Source of the DNA: JAVVFH01 sp032250585
GTDB lineage: Bacteria; Pseudomonadota; Gammaproteobacteria; Xanthomonadales; SZUA-36
DNA length: 8,667 nt
Assembly: GCA_032250585.1 (NCBI GenBank)
Contig: JAVVFH010000149.1
Span: forward strand, 1-8,667
Direction: 5' to 3'
Part shown: positions 1 to 6,281 of the stretch, piece by piece
Layout: each line of letters starts with the position of its first letter
How positions within the stretch are numbered: the first letter of the stretch is position 1
Made by a program: the position numbers and the translations under genes
The notes under the pieces: model-generated
Seen by the model: the letters and a program-made list of their open reading frames with translations, nothing else
Told to the model about the DNA's origin: nothing
Database searches by the model: none

Positions 1-1
1 G

Positions 2-1060
2 ATCGATCTGGCGCGGCGTCAGATCGCGGCCTTTGACGCGGCGGTGGCGCAGGGCGAGGGAGTTGCGGTGGTGGATGGCAGGATCATTGAAAACCTGCAT
101 ATTGTCACCGCGAAACGGCTGCTGGCCAAGGCCCGCGCCAGCCAGCCATTCGAAAGACAGGCGCTGTGGACCGCCGCACAGATCGCTATGCAGGTCGGAC
201 AACTCCGGCTGGCCGAGACGCAACTCCGGCAGTGGCTGGTGCAATACCCGCGCGATACCGAACAGGCGCTGTTCATCGCCCGGCGCTGGATCGACGACCC
301 CGGTGAACTGATCGACCGCGTCCTGCCGCCCGGCCCGTTGTTTCTGCAGCAGGCCATGGCAGTTGCGCGCGCGCGGCGGGACCGCCAATTGGCCGAGTCG
401 GTGTGGCAGCGACTGGACCCGAAACCGGGCCTGGACGAGGACGCGTTTCTCGATTACGTGCAGTTGCTGCTCGACGCCGGCGACGCCAAAGGCGCCTTCG
501 AGCTTTGGACCCGGCGCGAGCCACAGCTGCACTCGGGCGTGGTCAACGGCAGTTTCTCGCGTGAACTGGGCCGCGACACCGCCCTGAACTGGCGCAGCCG
601 CGCCCCGGCGGGTGTGCGCATCGAACGCGATTTCGAGGAATCGGAATCAGCTCCGGCCAGTCTGAAAATCGAGTTCAATGGCAAGGAAAACATTCATCTA
701 GCCGCGCCGTGGATTCTGCTGCCGGCCGATGCCGGGGTCCGTTACCGGCTCGCCGGCGCCTGGCGCGCCGAGCGATTGAGTACCCGGTCGCTGCCTTACC
801 TGCTGGTGACGGCGGCGGGTGGTTTGCGCGAAACGCTGAAGGTGCCGTCGCCGGACTTCGACTGGCAACCGTTCCAGCTGGAATTACGCGTGCCTGAGGA
901 CGCCGACCTGCTGCGCTTGGAACTGCGGCGCGACCGCACGCAGGCCTTTGACCGCAATATTGACGGCCGGCTGTGGCTGGACAGCATCTCGCTGTCGCCA
1001 ATCGACGGGCCACGACCCGAACCGCCCATTACCCCGGCGCTAACGGCAGGGCAACGATGA
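2..1060 (+). CDS. Helical-repeat (TPR-like) protein with C-terminal beta-sandwich domain, 5'-truncated
   Basis: The frame is open from the left edge of the window, so this is the 3' part of a longer gene; 352 residues are visible and the true start lies upstream. Visible residues about 15-150 are rich in Ala, Leu, Arg and Gln in amphipathic, helix-pair-like blocks (for example LRLAETQLRQWLVQYPRDTE), typical of tetratricopeptide repeats. From about residue 180 the character changes to a beta-rich region beginning VVNGSFSREL, with alternating hydrophobic strands. This resembles the jelly-roll carbohydrate-binding-like domains found at the ends of polysaccharide-locus TPR proteins. The stop overlaps the next gene's ATG (ATGA, 1057-1060), so the two are probably translationally coupled. 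A role in assembling or exporting a surface polysaccharide is inferred from the O-antigen-ligase-like gene downstream. The family assignment is by appearance only and no catalytic motif is seen. Confidence 0.75.
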   Translation: MDLARRQIAAFDAAVAQGEGVAVVDGRIIENLHIVTAKRLLAKARASQPFERQALWTAAQIAMQVGQLRLAETQLRQWLVQYPRDTEQALFIARRWIDDPGELIDRVLPPGPLFLQQAMAVARARRDRQLAESVWQRLDPKPGLDEDAFLDYVQLLLDAGDAKGAFELWTRREPQLHSGVVNGSFSRELGRDTALNWRSRAPAGVRIERDFEESESAPASLKIEFNGKENIHLAAPWILLPADAGVRYRLAGAWRAERLSTRSLPYLLVTAAGGLRETLKVPSPDFDWQPFQLELRVPEDADLLRLELRRDRTQAFDRNIDGRLWLDSISLSPIDGPRPEPPITPALTAGQR

Positions 1061-2274
1061 GCGCCCTGCATGACTTGCTCGAACAACTGCGGGCCGGCGC
1101 CAACCCTGCGCTCGGTCCGACGGACCTGGACCTGTTGCTGGCCTGGCTGACCGGCTCGTTCGGGCGTGACGGCAATGGGGGGCATGGCGAGGGGGGTGAC
1201 GGTGGTGGGCGTGGTAAAGAAGAAAGGCACGGCGCTCTGCCGCGGCCCGAGGACGACCCGGTTTTGTTGCGCATGGCGCTGTTCCGGCTCGACGAGACGC
1301 TTTTCGACAACGGCAGACTCGACTTGCAGGCCGCCGGCTTCGACCCGGAGCAGCCGGCGAGCACGCGGCGCAGCCGCTTCCGGCGCCTGGCCAGCGCCTT
1401 TCATCCCGACCGCTTTCCGGACCTGGCGGATTGGCTGACCCAGCGATCGCAGGCGATACACCAGGCCTACGGGCTATTCAAGCAGGACCCCGAGGGCAGC
1501 GCTTTTGCAACGCCGCAACCGGGTCGGGCGCAAAGCACCGACACGCGCACGGTTTTCCGCAAGCCCCGCGCCGGGGCCCGGAACCGGCCCCTGGAGCGCT
1601 TCGCCGTCCGCCTGCGCCGCCGCTTCGGGCAGGACCGCTTCCTCGCCCACAAGATCATTGCCGCCCTGGCCATACTGGCCCTGCTGCCGATCATCAACCT
1701 GTGGCTCGTGCCGGACCGGGATTTCAGCACGCCCGATCCGACGGGCGGCGAAGCCGCCCGGAGCGCGCAAGACCTGAACGATGATGCCCGCGCCGCGGGG
1801 GCTGCGCCTGTCGATCGGGACGAAGCGGCGCGCCTAGCCTTGGCGAGCCATGAATCGATGGCCGGGCGCGGGGGGCGGCAGGAGGATGTGCCGGCAGATG
1901 CTCGAACTGGCGCTGAGGCAGGTGCTCAGTCTGGCGTGCGGGCGGGTGCGCAGGCGGATGCCCGGACAGGCGCCGAAGCCGGCGAACGAGGCGACCGGCA
2001 AAGTGACGACGAGGCCTCAGCGCTGTTGATCGCGGCGCGCCGGGCGATGAACCCGCGATCCGATGGCCTCAGCGAGCCCACCCCACTGCCCACCGTGGAC
2101 GAGCAACTCCGCTCCATGGGCCTGCGGACCGACACCGAGCGCCTCTACGGCCAGGCGGCTTCCGGGGAGACGCAAGAAGCGCAAGAAGTGAGCGCAAGAA
2201 GTGGACACCCACATCTCGGCGCAAGAAGTGGACACCCACGTCTCGGACACCCACGTCTCGCAAGAGGGCAGTGA
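1057..2274 (+). CDS. Membrane-anchored J-domain (DnaJ-like) protein, N-terminal part of a frameshifted gene
   Basis: The product is 405 residues from the ATG at 1057, which overlaps the previous stop and follows an AGGG ribosome-binding site. An in-frame start exists at 973, but it lies inside the upstream gene and is less likely. Residues 37-60 are a Gly/charged low-complexity linker. Residues about 88-145 form a J domain with the diagnostic HPD triad at 116-118 (LASAFHPDRFPD), the loop that stimulates DnaK-type ATPases. A basic stretch (180-199) precedes one membrane helix at about 199-217, so the J domain should be cytoplasmic and the rest periplasmic. Residues 220-370 are a low-complexity linker containing two DARTGAEAG repeats. 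The last 27 residues (from 379) are out-of-frame reading caused by a 13-bp tandem duplication, ending at TGA 2272. Without the duplication the frame continues into the NTF2-like part ending at 2794. A co-chaperone role at the membrane for the polysaccharide machinery is inferred. Confidence 0.75.
   Translation: MSALHDLLEQLRAGANPALGPTDLDLLLAWLTGSFGRDGNGGHGEGGDGGGRGKEERHGALPRPEDDPVLLRMALFRLDETLFDNGRLDLQAAGFDPEQPASTRRSRFRRLASAFHPDRFPDLADWLTQRSQAIHQAYGLFKQDPEGSAFATPQPGRAQSTDTRTVFRKPRAGARNRPLERFAVRLRRRFGQDRFLAHKIIAALAILALLPIINLWLVPDRDFSTPDPTGGEAARSAQDLNDDARAAGAAPVDRDEAARLALASHESMAGRGGRQEDVPADARTGAEAGAQSGVRAGAQADARTGAEAGERGDRQSDDEASALLIAARRAMNPRSDGLSEPTPLPTVDEQLRSMGLRTDTERLYGQAASGETQEAQEVSARSGHPHLGARSGHPRLGHPRLARGQ
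1897..1983 (+). repeat. Coding repeat DARTGAEAG in the periplasmic linker
   Basis: The peptide DARTGAEAG occurs at codons 281-289 (from base 1897) and again at codons 301-309 (from 1957), a 20-codon period. The segment between is Ala/Gly/Gln-rich (AQSGVRAGAQA). The DNA copies differ at several third positions, so this duplication is older than the 13-bp and 27-bp repeats downstream. It probably forms a flexible spacer between the membrane helix and the NTF2-like domain. Confidence 0.7.
2178..2203 (+). repeat. Perfect 13-bp tandem duplication that breaks the J-domain gene
   Basis: The 13-mer AGCGCAAGAAGTG occupies 2178-2190 and again 2191-2203 with no mismatch and no gap. Thirteen is not a multiple of three, so the duplication shifts the frame. 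With a single copy the codons run GCG CAA GAA GTG GAC ACC CAC and continue open to the TAG at 2792. The second copy brings frame 1 to a TGA at 2272 instead. A single slipped-strand event could make or remove it. Confidence 0.95.
2192..2260 (+). repeat. 27-bp tandem repeat tract (2.5 units) within the J-domain gene
   Basis: Unit 1 (2192-2218) and unit 2 (2219-2245) are 27 bp each and differ at one base (A at 2213 versus G at 2240). A 15-bp partial third unit, GACACCCACGTCTCG, follows at 2246-2260. All lengths are multiples of three, so within the tract the NTF2-like frame is preserved, reading AQEVDTHIS, AQEVDTHVS, DTHVS. Each unit contains GGACACCCAC (2203-2212, 2230-2239, 2245-2254), the same motif found in two intergenic regions of this window. 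Confidence 0.95.
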
Positions 2275-2794
2275 AGCAACGCCCGAGACGAGAATCCGAC
2301 CCGATAGGGAAGCGCGCAACGTCGCGAGCCGAAACCCGGACCGCTCGGCCCTGCCGTCATCAACGGTTGGCGAACCTGCTCCCGGACCTGCTTCCGAGCC
2401 TGAGCCTGAGCCGCTGCCGGGCGGCAAGCTGCAACTGGGTTTCTTCGCCCAGCACCCGGCCGGCCGGCTGCTGGCGGCCTTTCACACCGACCTCGAAAGC
2501 GGCAATCTGCCCGGGCTCGTTTCGCGGTTCGCGCCCGATGCGCACTACGATCGCTTGCGCGGCAATCGGCAACTCGCGCGACATTTCCGCGAGCTGTTCG
2601 AGCGGGGGCCGGAGCGCCAGGTCAACCTGCTTGTCCAGCGGCTCGAGCGCGACGGCGAGCAATGGCGCGTGGAAGCCGACCTGGAAATCGTCATCCGCGG
2701 CAGCGACACCATCGAGACATTGCGCAGCGGCCGCGCCGTACTGTGGCTCGGCGAGCAGAACGGCGTTCTGACCATCCAACGCATCGGCAGTTAG
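2201..2794 (+). CDS. NTF2-like domain protein, C-terminal part of the frameshifted J-domain gene
   Basis: This 197-residue frame is closed upstream by a TGA at 2189-2191. The only candidate starts near its beginning are GTG codons inside the repeat tract (2201, 2228), and neither has a convincing ribosome-binding site, so it is probably not an independent gene. It begins AQEVDTHIS-AQEVDTHVS-DTHVS, encoded by the DNA repeats, then a Pro/Glu-rich linker. Residues about 85-197 resemble an NTF2/SnoaL-type cone fold: an N-terminal helix (LLAAFHTDLESGNLPGLVSR), the segment FAPDAHYDRLRG, then alternating beta strands ending TIQRIGS. Deleting one 13-bp copy at 2178-2203 fuses this frame to the J-domain frame with no other change, giving 574 residues. 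In the intact protein this would be a periplasmic domain. The domain call rests on pattern resemblance. The stop lies 7 bases before the ligase-like gene. Confidence 0.65.
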   Translation: MDTHISAQEVDTHVSDTHVSQEGSEATPETRIRPDREARNVASRNPDRSALPSSTVGEPAPGPASEPEPEPLPGGKLQLGFFAQHPAGRLLAAFHTDLESGNLPGLVSRFAPDAHYDRLRGNRQLARHFRELFERGPERQVNLLVQRLERDGEQWRVEADLEIVIRGSDTIETLRSGRAVLWLGEQNGVLTIQRIGS

Positions 2795-2801
2795 CGGACT
2801 G

Positions 2802-4148
2802 ATGCCTCATCAAAGCTCATCATCGAACCGAAGCCTGATACTGTTGGTGCTGATGAGCGCCCTGCTGCTGACGCTGCCACTGTTGATGGGTCAACGCACA
2901 CCGGCCACGCTGACGGCCAGCGGCCTGGTGCTGCTCAGCGGCGCCTTGCTGATCGCGCTGGTCGCTTTCGCCATTCGCCCCCCCACCCCCATTCAGCCGC
3001 CGCCCCGAAGTTGGTGGATTTTCAGCGCGATACTGAGTGTCACTGTGCTGCTGCAGGTACTGCCCTTCGAGCCCCTGGCGCGCAGCTTCGGGCCTTATCC
3101 CGATGCCCTGTGGCAAGGCGAAAACGTCCCCGGCCAGTGGTCGCCGAACCCCGCGGCCACGCTGCGCGGCTGGGCCACTTTCGCCGCGCTGATGATCATC
3201 GCCTGGGCCGCCTGCGCGATCGAGCCCCGCCACCGCAATATCCTGTGGCTGGTGATTGTGGCCTCGGCGTTGTTCCAGGCGCTGTACGGGCTGGTTTCGC
3301 ACGCGACCGGCTCGGAAACGATTTTCGGCATCTGGCCGCGACATAACATCGATTTCGTGCACGGCAGCTTCAGCAACCGCAACCTGTTTGCCGGCTATAT
3401 GGCATTGACCTGGCCGCTGGTGATCTCGATCTGGTGGCGCCATTCGATGCCGGGCATGAGGAAACTGCCCTTCGAGATGCGCGTGGCCGGCAGCGTCATC
3501 AGCGGCGCGATCATCGGCGCCGCCCTGCTCGCCTCGGCCTCGCGGCTGGGCAGCGCGGCCGGCGTCGGCGGCATGCTGGTCGGCCTGGTGCTGTGGACGC
3601 GCTTTCGCGCCCGCTTGCGGCCGGCTGCGATTTGGCCGCTGTACCTGACCGCATTTGGCGCGCTGATCGCCGCGACCTGGTACGGCCTGACCCCGCTGGC
3701 CGAGCGGCTGGCGGTAACCTCCATCGAGGAAGGCCGCCTGGAAGTCTACGCCCTGATGATCCAGGATCTGCCCGCACAATGGTGGGGGACCGGCGTGGGC
3801 CTGGGCGGTTTCGAAGCGGTGTTCAAACAGGTCCAGCCCGGCGACATGGGCGGCTGGTACGACTACGCGCACAACGACCTGCTGCAATGGCTGCTGGAAA
3901 TGGGCCTCGTCGGCGCCGGACTGCTGCTGGCCGTGCTGACCGGCCTGTGGCGCAACGCCCACCTGAACCGCGAAACCATTCCGCTTTACGCCGGCTTGAC
4001 GGCCCTGGTACTGGTCGGGCTGGGCGATTTCAGCTGGCACATCCCGACCACCCAGGTGGTGCTGGCACTGTTCCTCGGCACTTTGCTGCAGCCACGTCTA
4101 CGCCACCTGGAGAGTCCGCCAGCGCCAGCAAGCCTCAGAGCGGTCTGA
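2802..4148 (+). CDS. O-antigen ligase/polymerase family (Wzy_C-type) membrane protein
   Basis: The product is 448 residues. The ATG lies 7 bases after the previous stop, with a weak AGCGGA-type site upstream. About ten to twelve hydrophobic segments are visible, beginning at residues 11-29 and 38-57. Family hallmarks are HGSFSNRNLFAGYMALTWPL (residues 187-206, Arg193), LLASASRLGSAAG (242-254), and a periplasmic loop ending YDYAHNDLLQWLLEMG (353-368, His357), where ligases carry the conserved His. A later GDFSWHIPTTQ (408-418) also matches this class. Such enzymes transfer or polymerise undecaprenyl-linked glycans at the periplasmic face of the inner membrane: WaaL attaches O-antigen to lipid A-core, Wzy polymerises repeat units, and related PglL enzymes glycosylate proteins. 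Sequence alone does not separate these. The preceding TPR-like and J-domain genes in the same operon suggest accessory assembly partners. Confidence 0.88.
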   Translation: MPHQSSSSNRSLILLVLMSALLLTLPLLMGQRTPATLTASGLVLLSGALLIALVAFAIRPPTPIQPPPRSWWIFSAILSVTVLLQVLPFEPLARSFGPYPDALWQGENVPGQWSPNPAATLRGWATFAALMIIAWAACAIEPRHRNILWLVIVASALFQALYGLVSHATGSETIFGIWPRHNIDFVHGSFSNRNLFAGYMALTWPLVISIWWRHSMPGMRKLPFEMRVAGSVISGAIIGAALLASASRLGSAAGVGGMLVGLVLWTRFRARLRPAAIWPLYLTAFGALIAATWYGLTPLAERLAVTSIEEGRLEVYALMIQDLPAQWWGTGVGLGGFEAVFKQVQPGDMGGWYDYAHNDLLQWLLEMGLVGAGLLLAVLTGLWRNAHLNRETIPLYAGLTALVLVGLGDFSWHIPTTQVVLALFLGTLLQPRLRHLESPPAPASLRAV

Positions 4149-4213
4149 CCGAAAGTCCGTTGCAAGAGAGCGGGCGTCCCTGGGGGTTTTCGTGAACGCT
4201 GCTGCCGGGCGCT

Positions 4214-4848
4214 TCACTCGGGCAGGCTGGCCTTGCCGAGCTTGTTTGTGTCGGTGCCGAACCAGATCGCGTTGCGTTCCTCGTCAAACACCATGTGGCG
4301 CACAGCGCCGGCCCCGCTGGGGATGGGCGTGATGCTGAAAAAGCGCTCCGATTCCGGGTCGAAGCCCACGAAGCGGTTGGGGTCCGAGTGGGTTTCGACG
4401 AACCATAGACGTCCCTGGTCATCGTCGGCCAACGCGTACGGTCCGGCCCGGTGCGTCAGGTCGCTTTGCCACTCATCGAATTCACCGCTCTCCGGCTCGT
4501 AGACACCCAAATAGCCGCGTGCGTAGTCGACGTACCAAATGCCCCTGTCGGTGATCGCGATGCGCCTCGGCCGTCGTTGGCCACGGACGGGTCACGCGGC
4601 CGGGTGTTCGGCCACTCGACGGCGAATTCCTCAATCTCGATCGGCTGGGTCCCGGCCCAGGCTGGCAGCGCCAGATAACCGGTGGTGGCCGATTCCGCTT
4701 CGAAGTAGTTCACATCGCGCCCCGCAGGCGCCGCGGCGTTGCCGCTAATCGCACGCAGCATCGCGTCGCTCTCGGCATCCTGCGCGACTGCCGGTAGCAC
4801 AAAAAAGTTTGTCATAATCAGTACTGCAACTCGTCGAATTGAATTCAT
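4214..4848 (-). pseudogene. Decayed secreted beta-propeller (virginiamycin B lyase/Vgb-like) with internal deletion
   Basis: The start ATG (4848-4846) has a GGAG site 8 bases upstream and opens a signal peptide, MNSIRRVAVLIMTNFFVLPA, with a likely cut after AVA. The mature N-terminus runs to TRPRDPSVANDGR (codon 94), a typical first-blade sequence of the Vgb/SMP-30-like propeller family. From there the sensible reading jumps to another frame: RPRRIAITDRGIWYVDYARG, then DDQGRLWFVETHSDPNRFVG and AVRHMVFDEE, the classic last blades, ending at TGA 4216-4214. The junction lies near 4567-4574. Full-length relatives are typically about 330-350 residues, while only about 211 codons remain here, so roughly 130-140 codons from the middle blades are gone and the joint is out of frame. 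As written, the first frame yields a 130-residue product ending at 4456. A lyase or binding function is unlikely to survive. Confidence 0.82.
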
Positions 4849-4890
4849 TGTTGCTACTCCAGTATCGCACCCGTCTTATTCGCTCAGAAG

Positions 4891-4927
4891 ATGGATGTCC
4901 GGTTAATGCCTCACAAGGTGGATGTCC
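4891..4927 (-). repeat. Two copies of the dispersed motif GGACATCCA(C/T), 27-bp period
   Basis: On the plus strand ATGGATGTCC (4891-4900) and GTGGATGTCC (4918-4927) read as GGACATCCAT and GGACATCCAC on the minus strand. Their starts are exactly 27 bases apart, the same period as the coding repeat at 2192-2245. They sit between the transporter's 3' end and the propeller remnant's start. They match the motif at 8049-8099 and inside the J-domain gene. Confidence 0.7.
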
Positions 4928-4966
4928 GATTCGCGTACCTGAAGCCACTCGTTCGGTCGCGACAGG

Positions 4967-4984
4967 AAAAGCCTGCCACGCAGG
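4967..4984 (-). terminator. Weak rho-independent terminator after the transporter gene
   Basis: Reading the minus strand after the transporter's TGA (5009-5007), a hairpin CCTGC-GTG-GCAGG (4984-4972) is followed immediately by CTTTT (4971-4967). It starts 22 bases past the stop, a suitable distance. The five-base stem and short T run make it weak. Confidence 0.4.
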
Positions 4985-5006
4985 GGGGTCTTGAGTGTCA
5001 GAGCAA

Positions 5007-6281
5007 TCAGTCCAGATAGCCCCCGAACAGCAGCGTGAAGTAGGTCAGAGTGAAGGTGACGAAGGCACAGATCCCCACGACACTCCAGATCCACATGCCT
5101 CGGCCGGGCTGAACTTCCTTCGCCACCGCTTCGCCGAACACCGCCCGGTGGTTCAGCACCGCGATCACCGGTGCGACCAGGAACGCCACTGTCGTGCCGA
5201 AATCGAGAAAGGTGCGGAACGAAGCGGTCATGAAGAAAATGGCGGCGATCGCACCGCCCGCCAGCAGCATCACGTAGACACGGTAAGCTGGCGTGCCGTC
5301 CAGTTGGATTTCGGTGATCGTGCCCGGCGGGTCGCCCCGAAGCACGCGGGTAATGGCCACCAACACCCGCGGTAGCGCGTCGAGCCCCGCCAGCGTCGTG
5401 GTCAGCATGACCGAGATCACCGAAGCGCCGATCAGCGGTGCCGCCCAGGCACCCAGCGCGGCCTCGTACATGCCGATCAGTTGCGCGGCAAAAGGCACGG
5501 CCTCAGGCGCCGGCGCCACGCCCTCCTGGTGCATGAGCGCCGCCCCCATTACCAGGAAACAGATGGCGAAAAACGCCGAGCCCCAGTAGCCGATATTGAA
5601 ATCCATCAGGACGGGCCTCAGCCGGGGGCGGACCCCGGCGTCCTTCGCCTTGGCCAGCGTCCAGACCGACTGCCAGGCCGAACTGTCCGTGGAGACCGGC
5701 ATGAAACCGCCCAGTGCCGCGATGAACAGCAGGAGCTTGATGTCCATCTGCGCCGGGTCCAGTGTCAGCATGGACCACTGCAAACGCGGCACCGACAGCA
5801 CGGCCGCCGCGAAAGTCGACACCGCCAGTACCGAAACCAGCACCTTGTTGACCAAATCCAGCCAGTGATAGCGGCCGACCAGCAGGAACACCACCCCCGC
5901 GAGCAGGATGCCCGCACCAAAGATCCGCGTATCGGCTTCAAAACCCAACACACTCTGGATCAGCGCGGCCGACAACATGCCCACCGCACCCACCGCGAAA
6001 AACATGTACGACAGCATCGTACCCAGGAGCAGCCACACGGCGAAAACACCCTGGCGCCGGTAGCCTTCGATCAGCGACTCCCCGGCGGTTACGGTGTAAT
6101 AGGCACCGAAGCGGAACAGTGGGTACTTCAGGACATGGATCAGCAAAATGACGGCGCCGATGATCAGGCCATAGACGGCCCCGGCGCGGGTCGACTGGAC
6201 CAGGTGGGACAAGCCGATCGCGGTCCCGGCAAACAGCAGGCCCGGACCGAATGCACTGCGGAAACCGCCCTTAGCCGGCAC
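5007..6281 (-). CDS. NRAMP-fold (divalent-metal-transporter-like) inner-membrane transporter, non-canonical
   Basis: The product is 424 residues from a GTG at 6281-6279. This start overlaps the dioxygenase stop by 11 bases; the frame stays open further upstream only as a shadow of that gene, and no other start lies near the conserved N-terminus. Eleven or so hydrophobic segments are visible. The N-terminus, AFGPGLLFAGTAIGLSHLVQ followed by STRAGA (residues 10-35), matches the first helix of an NRAMP-related branch. Canonical NRAMP carriers have a DPGN motif there and a Met-containing MPHN-type motif in helix 6. Here the positions read GLSH and GGFMPVSTDSSAWQSVW (191-207), so metal ligands are not conserved and the substrate is unknown. 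DFNIGYWGS (227-235) is another recognisable block. The tight coupling with a TauD-type dioxygenase suggests uptake or export of that enzyme's substrate, product or cofactor metal, but this is inference. Confidence 0.8.
   Translation of the reverse strand: MPAKGGFRSAFGPGLLFAGTAIGLSHLVQSTRAGAVYGLIIGAVILLIHVLKYPLFRFGAYYTVTAGESLIEGYRRQGVFAVWLLLGTMLSYMFFAVGAVGMLSAALIQSVLGFEADTRIFGAGILLAGVVFLLVGRYHWLDLVNKVLVSVLAVSTFAAAVLSVPRLQWSMLTLDPAQMDIKLLLFIAALGGFMPVSTDSSAWQSVWTLAKAKDAGVRPRLRPVLMDFNIGYWGSAFFAICFLVMGAALMHQEGVAPAPEAVPFAAQLIGMYEAALGAWAAPLIGASVISVMLTTTLAGLDALPRVLVAITRVLRGDPPGTITEIQLDGTPAYRVYVMLLAGGAIAAIFFMTASFRTFLDFGTTVAFLVAPVIAVLNHRAVFGEAVAKEVQPGRGMWIWSVVGICAFVTFTLTYFTLLFGGYLD

Noticed and set aside
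2192..2260. CRISPR-like direct repeats
   Set aside because: The 27-bp units abut with no spacers and are in frame within a gene, so this is a coding tandem repeat.
2255..2274. Programmed ribosomal frameshift in place of mutation in the J-domain gene
   Set aside because: No slippery heptamer or shift-prone stop context was seen in the 2192-2274 overlap, and the 13-bp duplication explains the shift fully.
2820..4040. 406-codon open frame on the minus strand
   Set aside because: It lies exactly opposite the ligase-like gene, is rich in Gln, Arg and Gly, and has no domain or membrane pattern; it is a mirror frame of GC-rich coding DNA.
4149..4213. Bidirectional terminator between the convergent ligase-like gene and propeller remnant
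   Set aside because: A GGGGTTTT run exists, but no stem longer than three to four base pairs could be drawn before it in either direction.
4857..4905. Promoter of the propeller remnant (TTCTGA, 17 bases, GATACT)
   Set aside because: The -35 matches only 3 of 6 and the -10 only 4 of 6, too weak to list as a feature.
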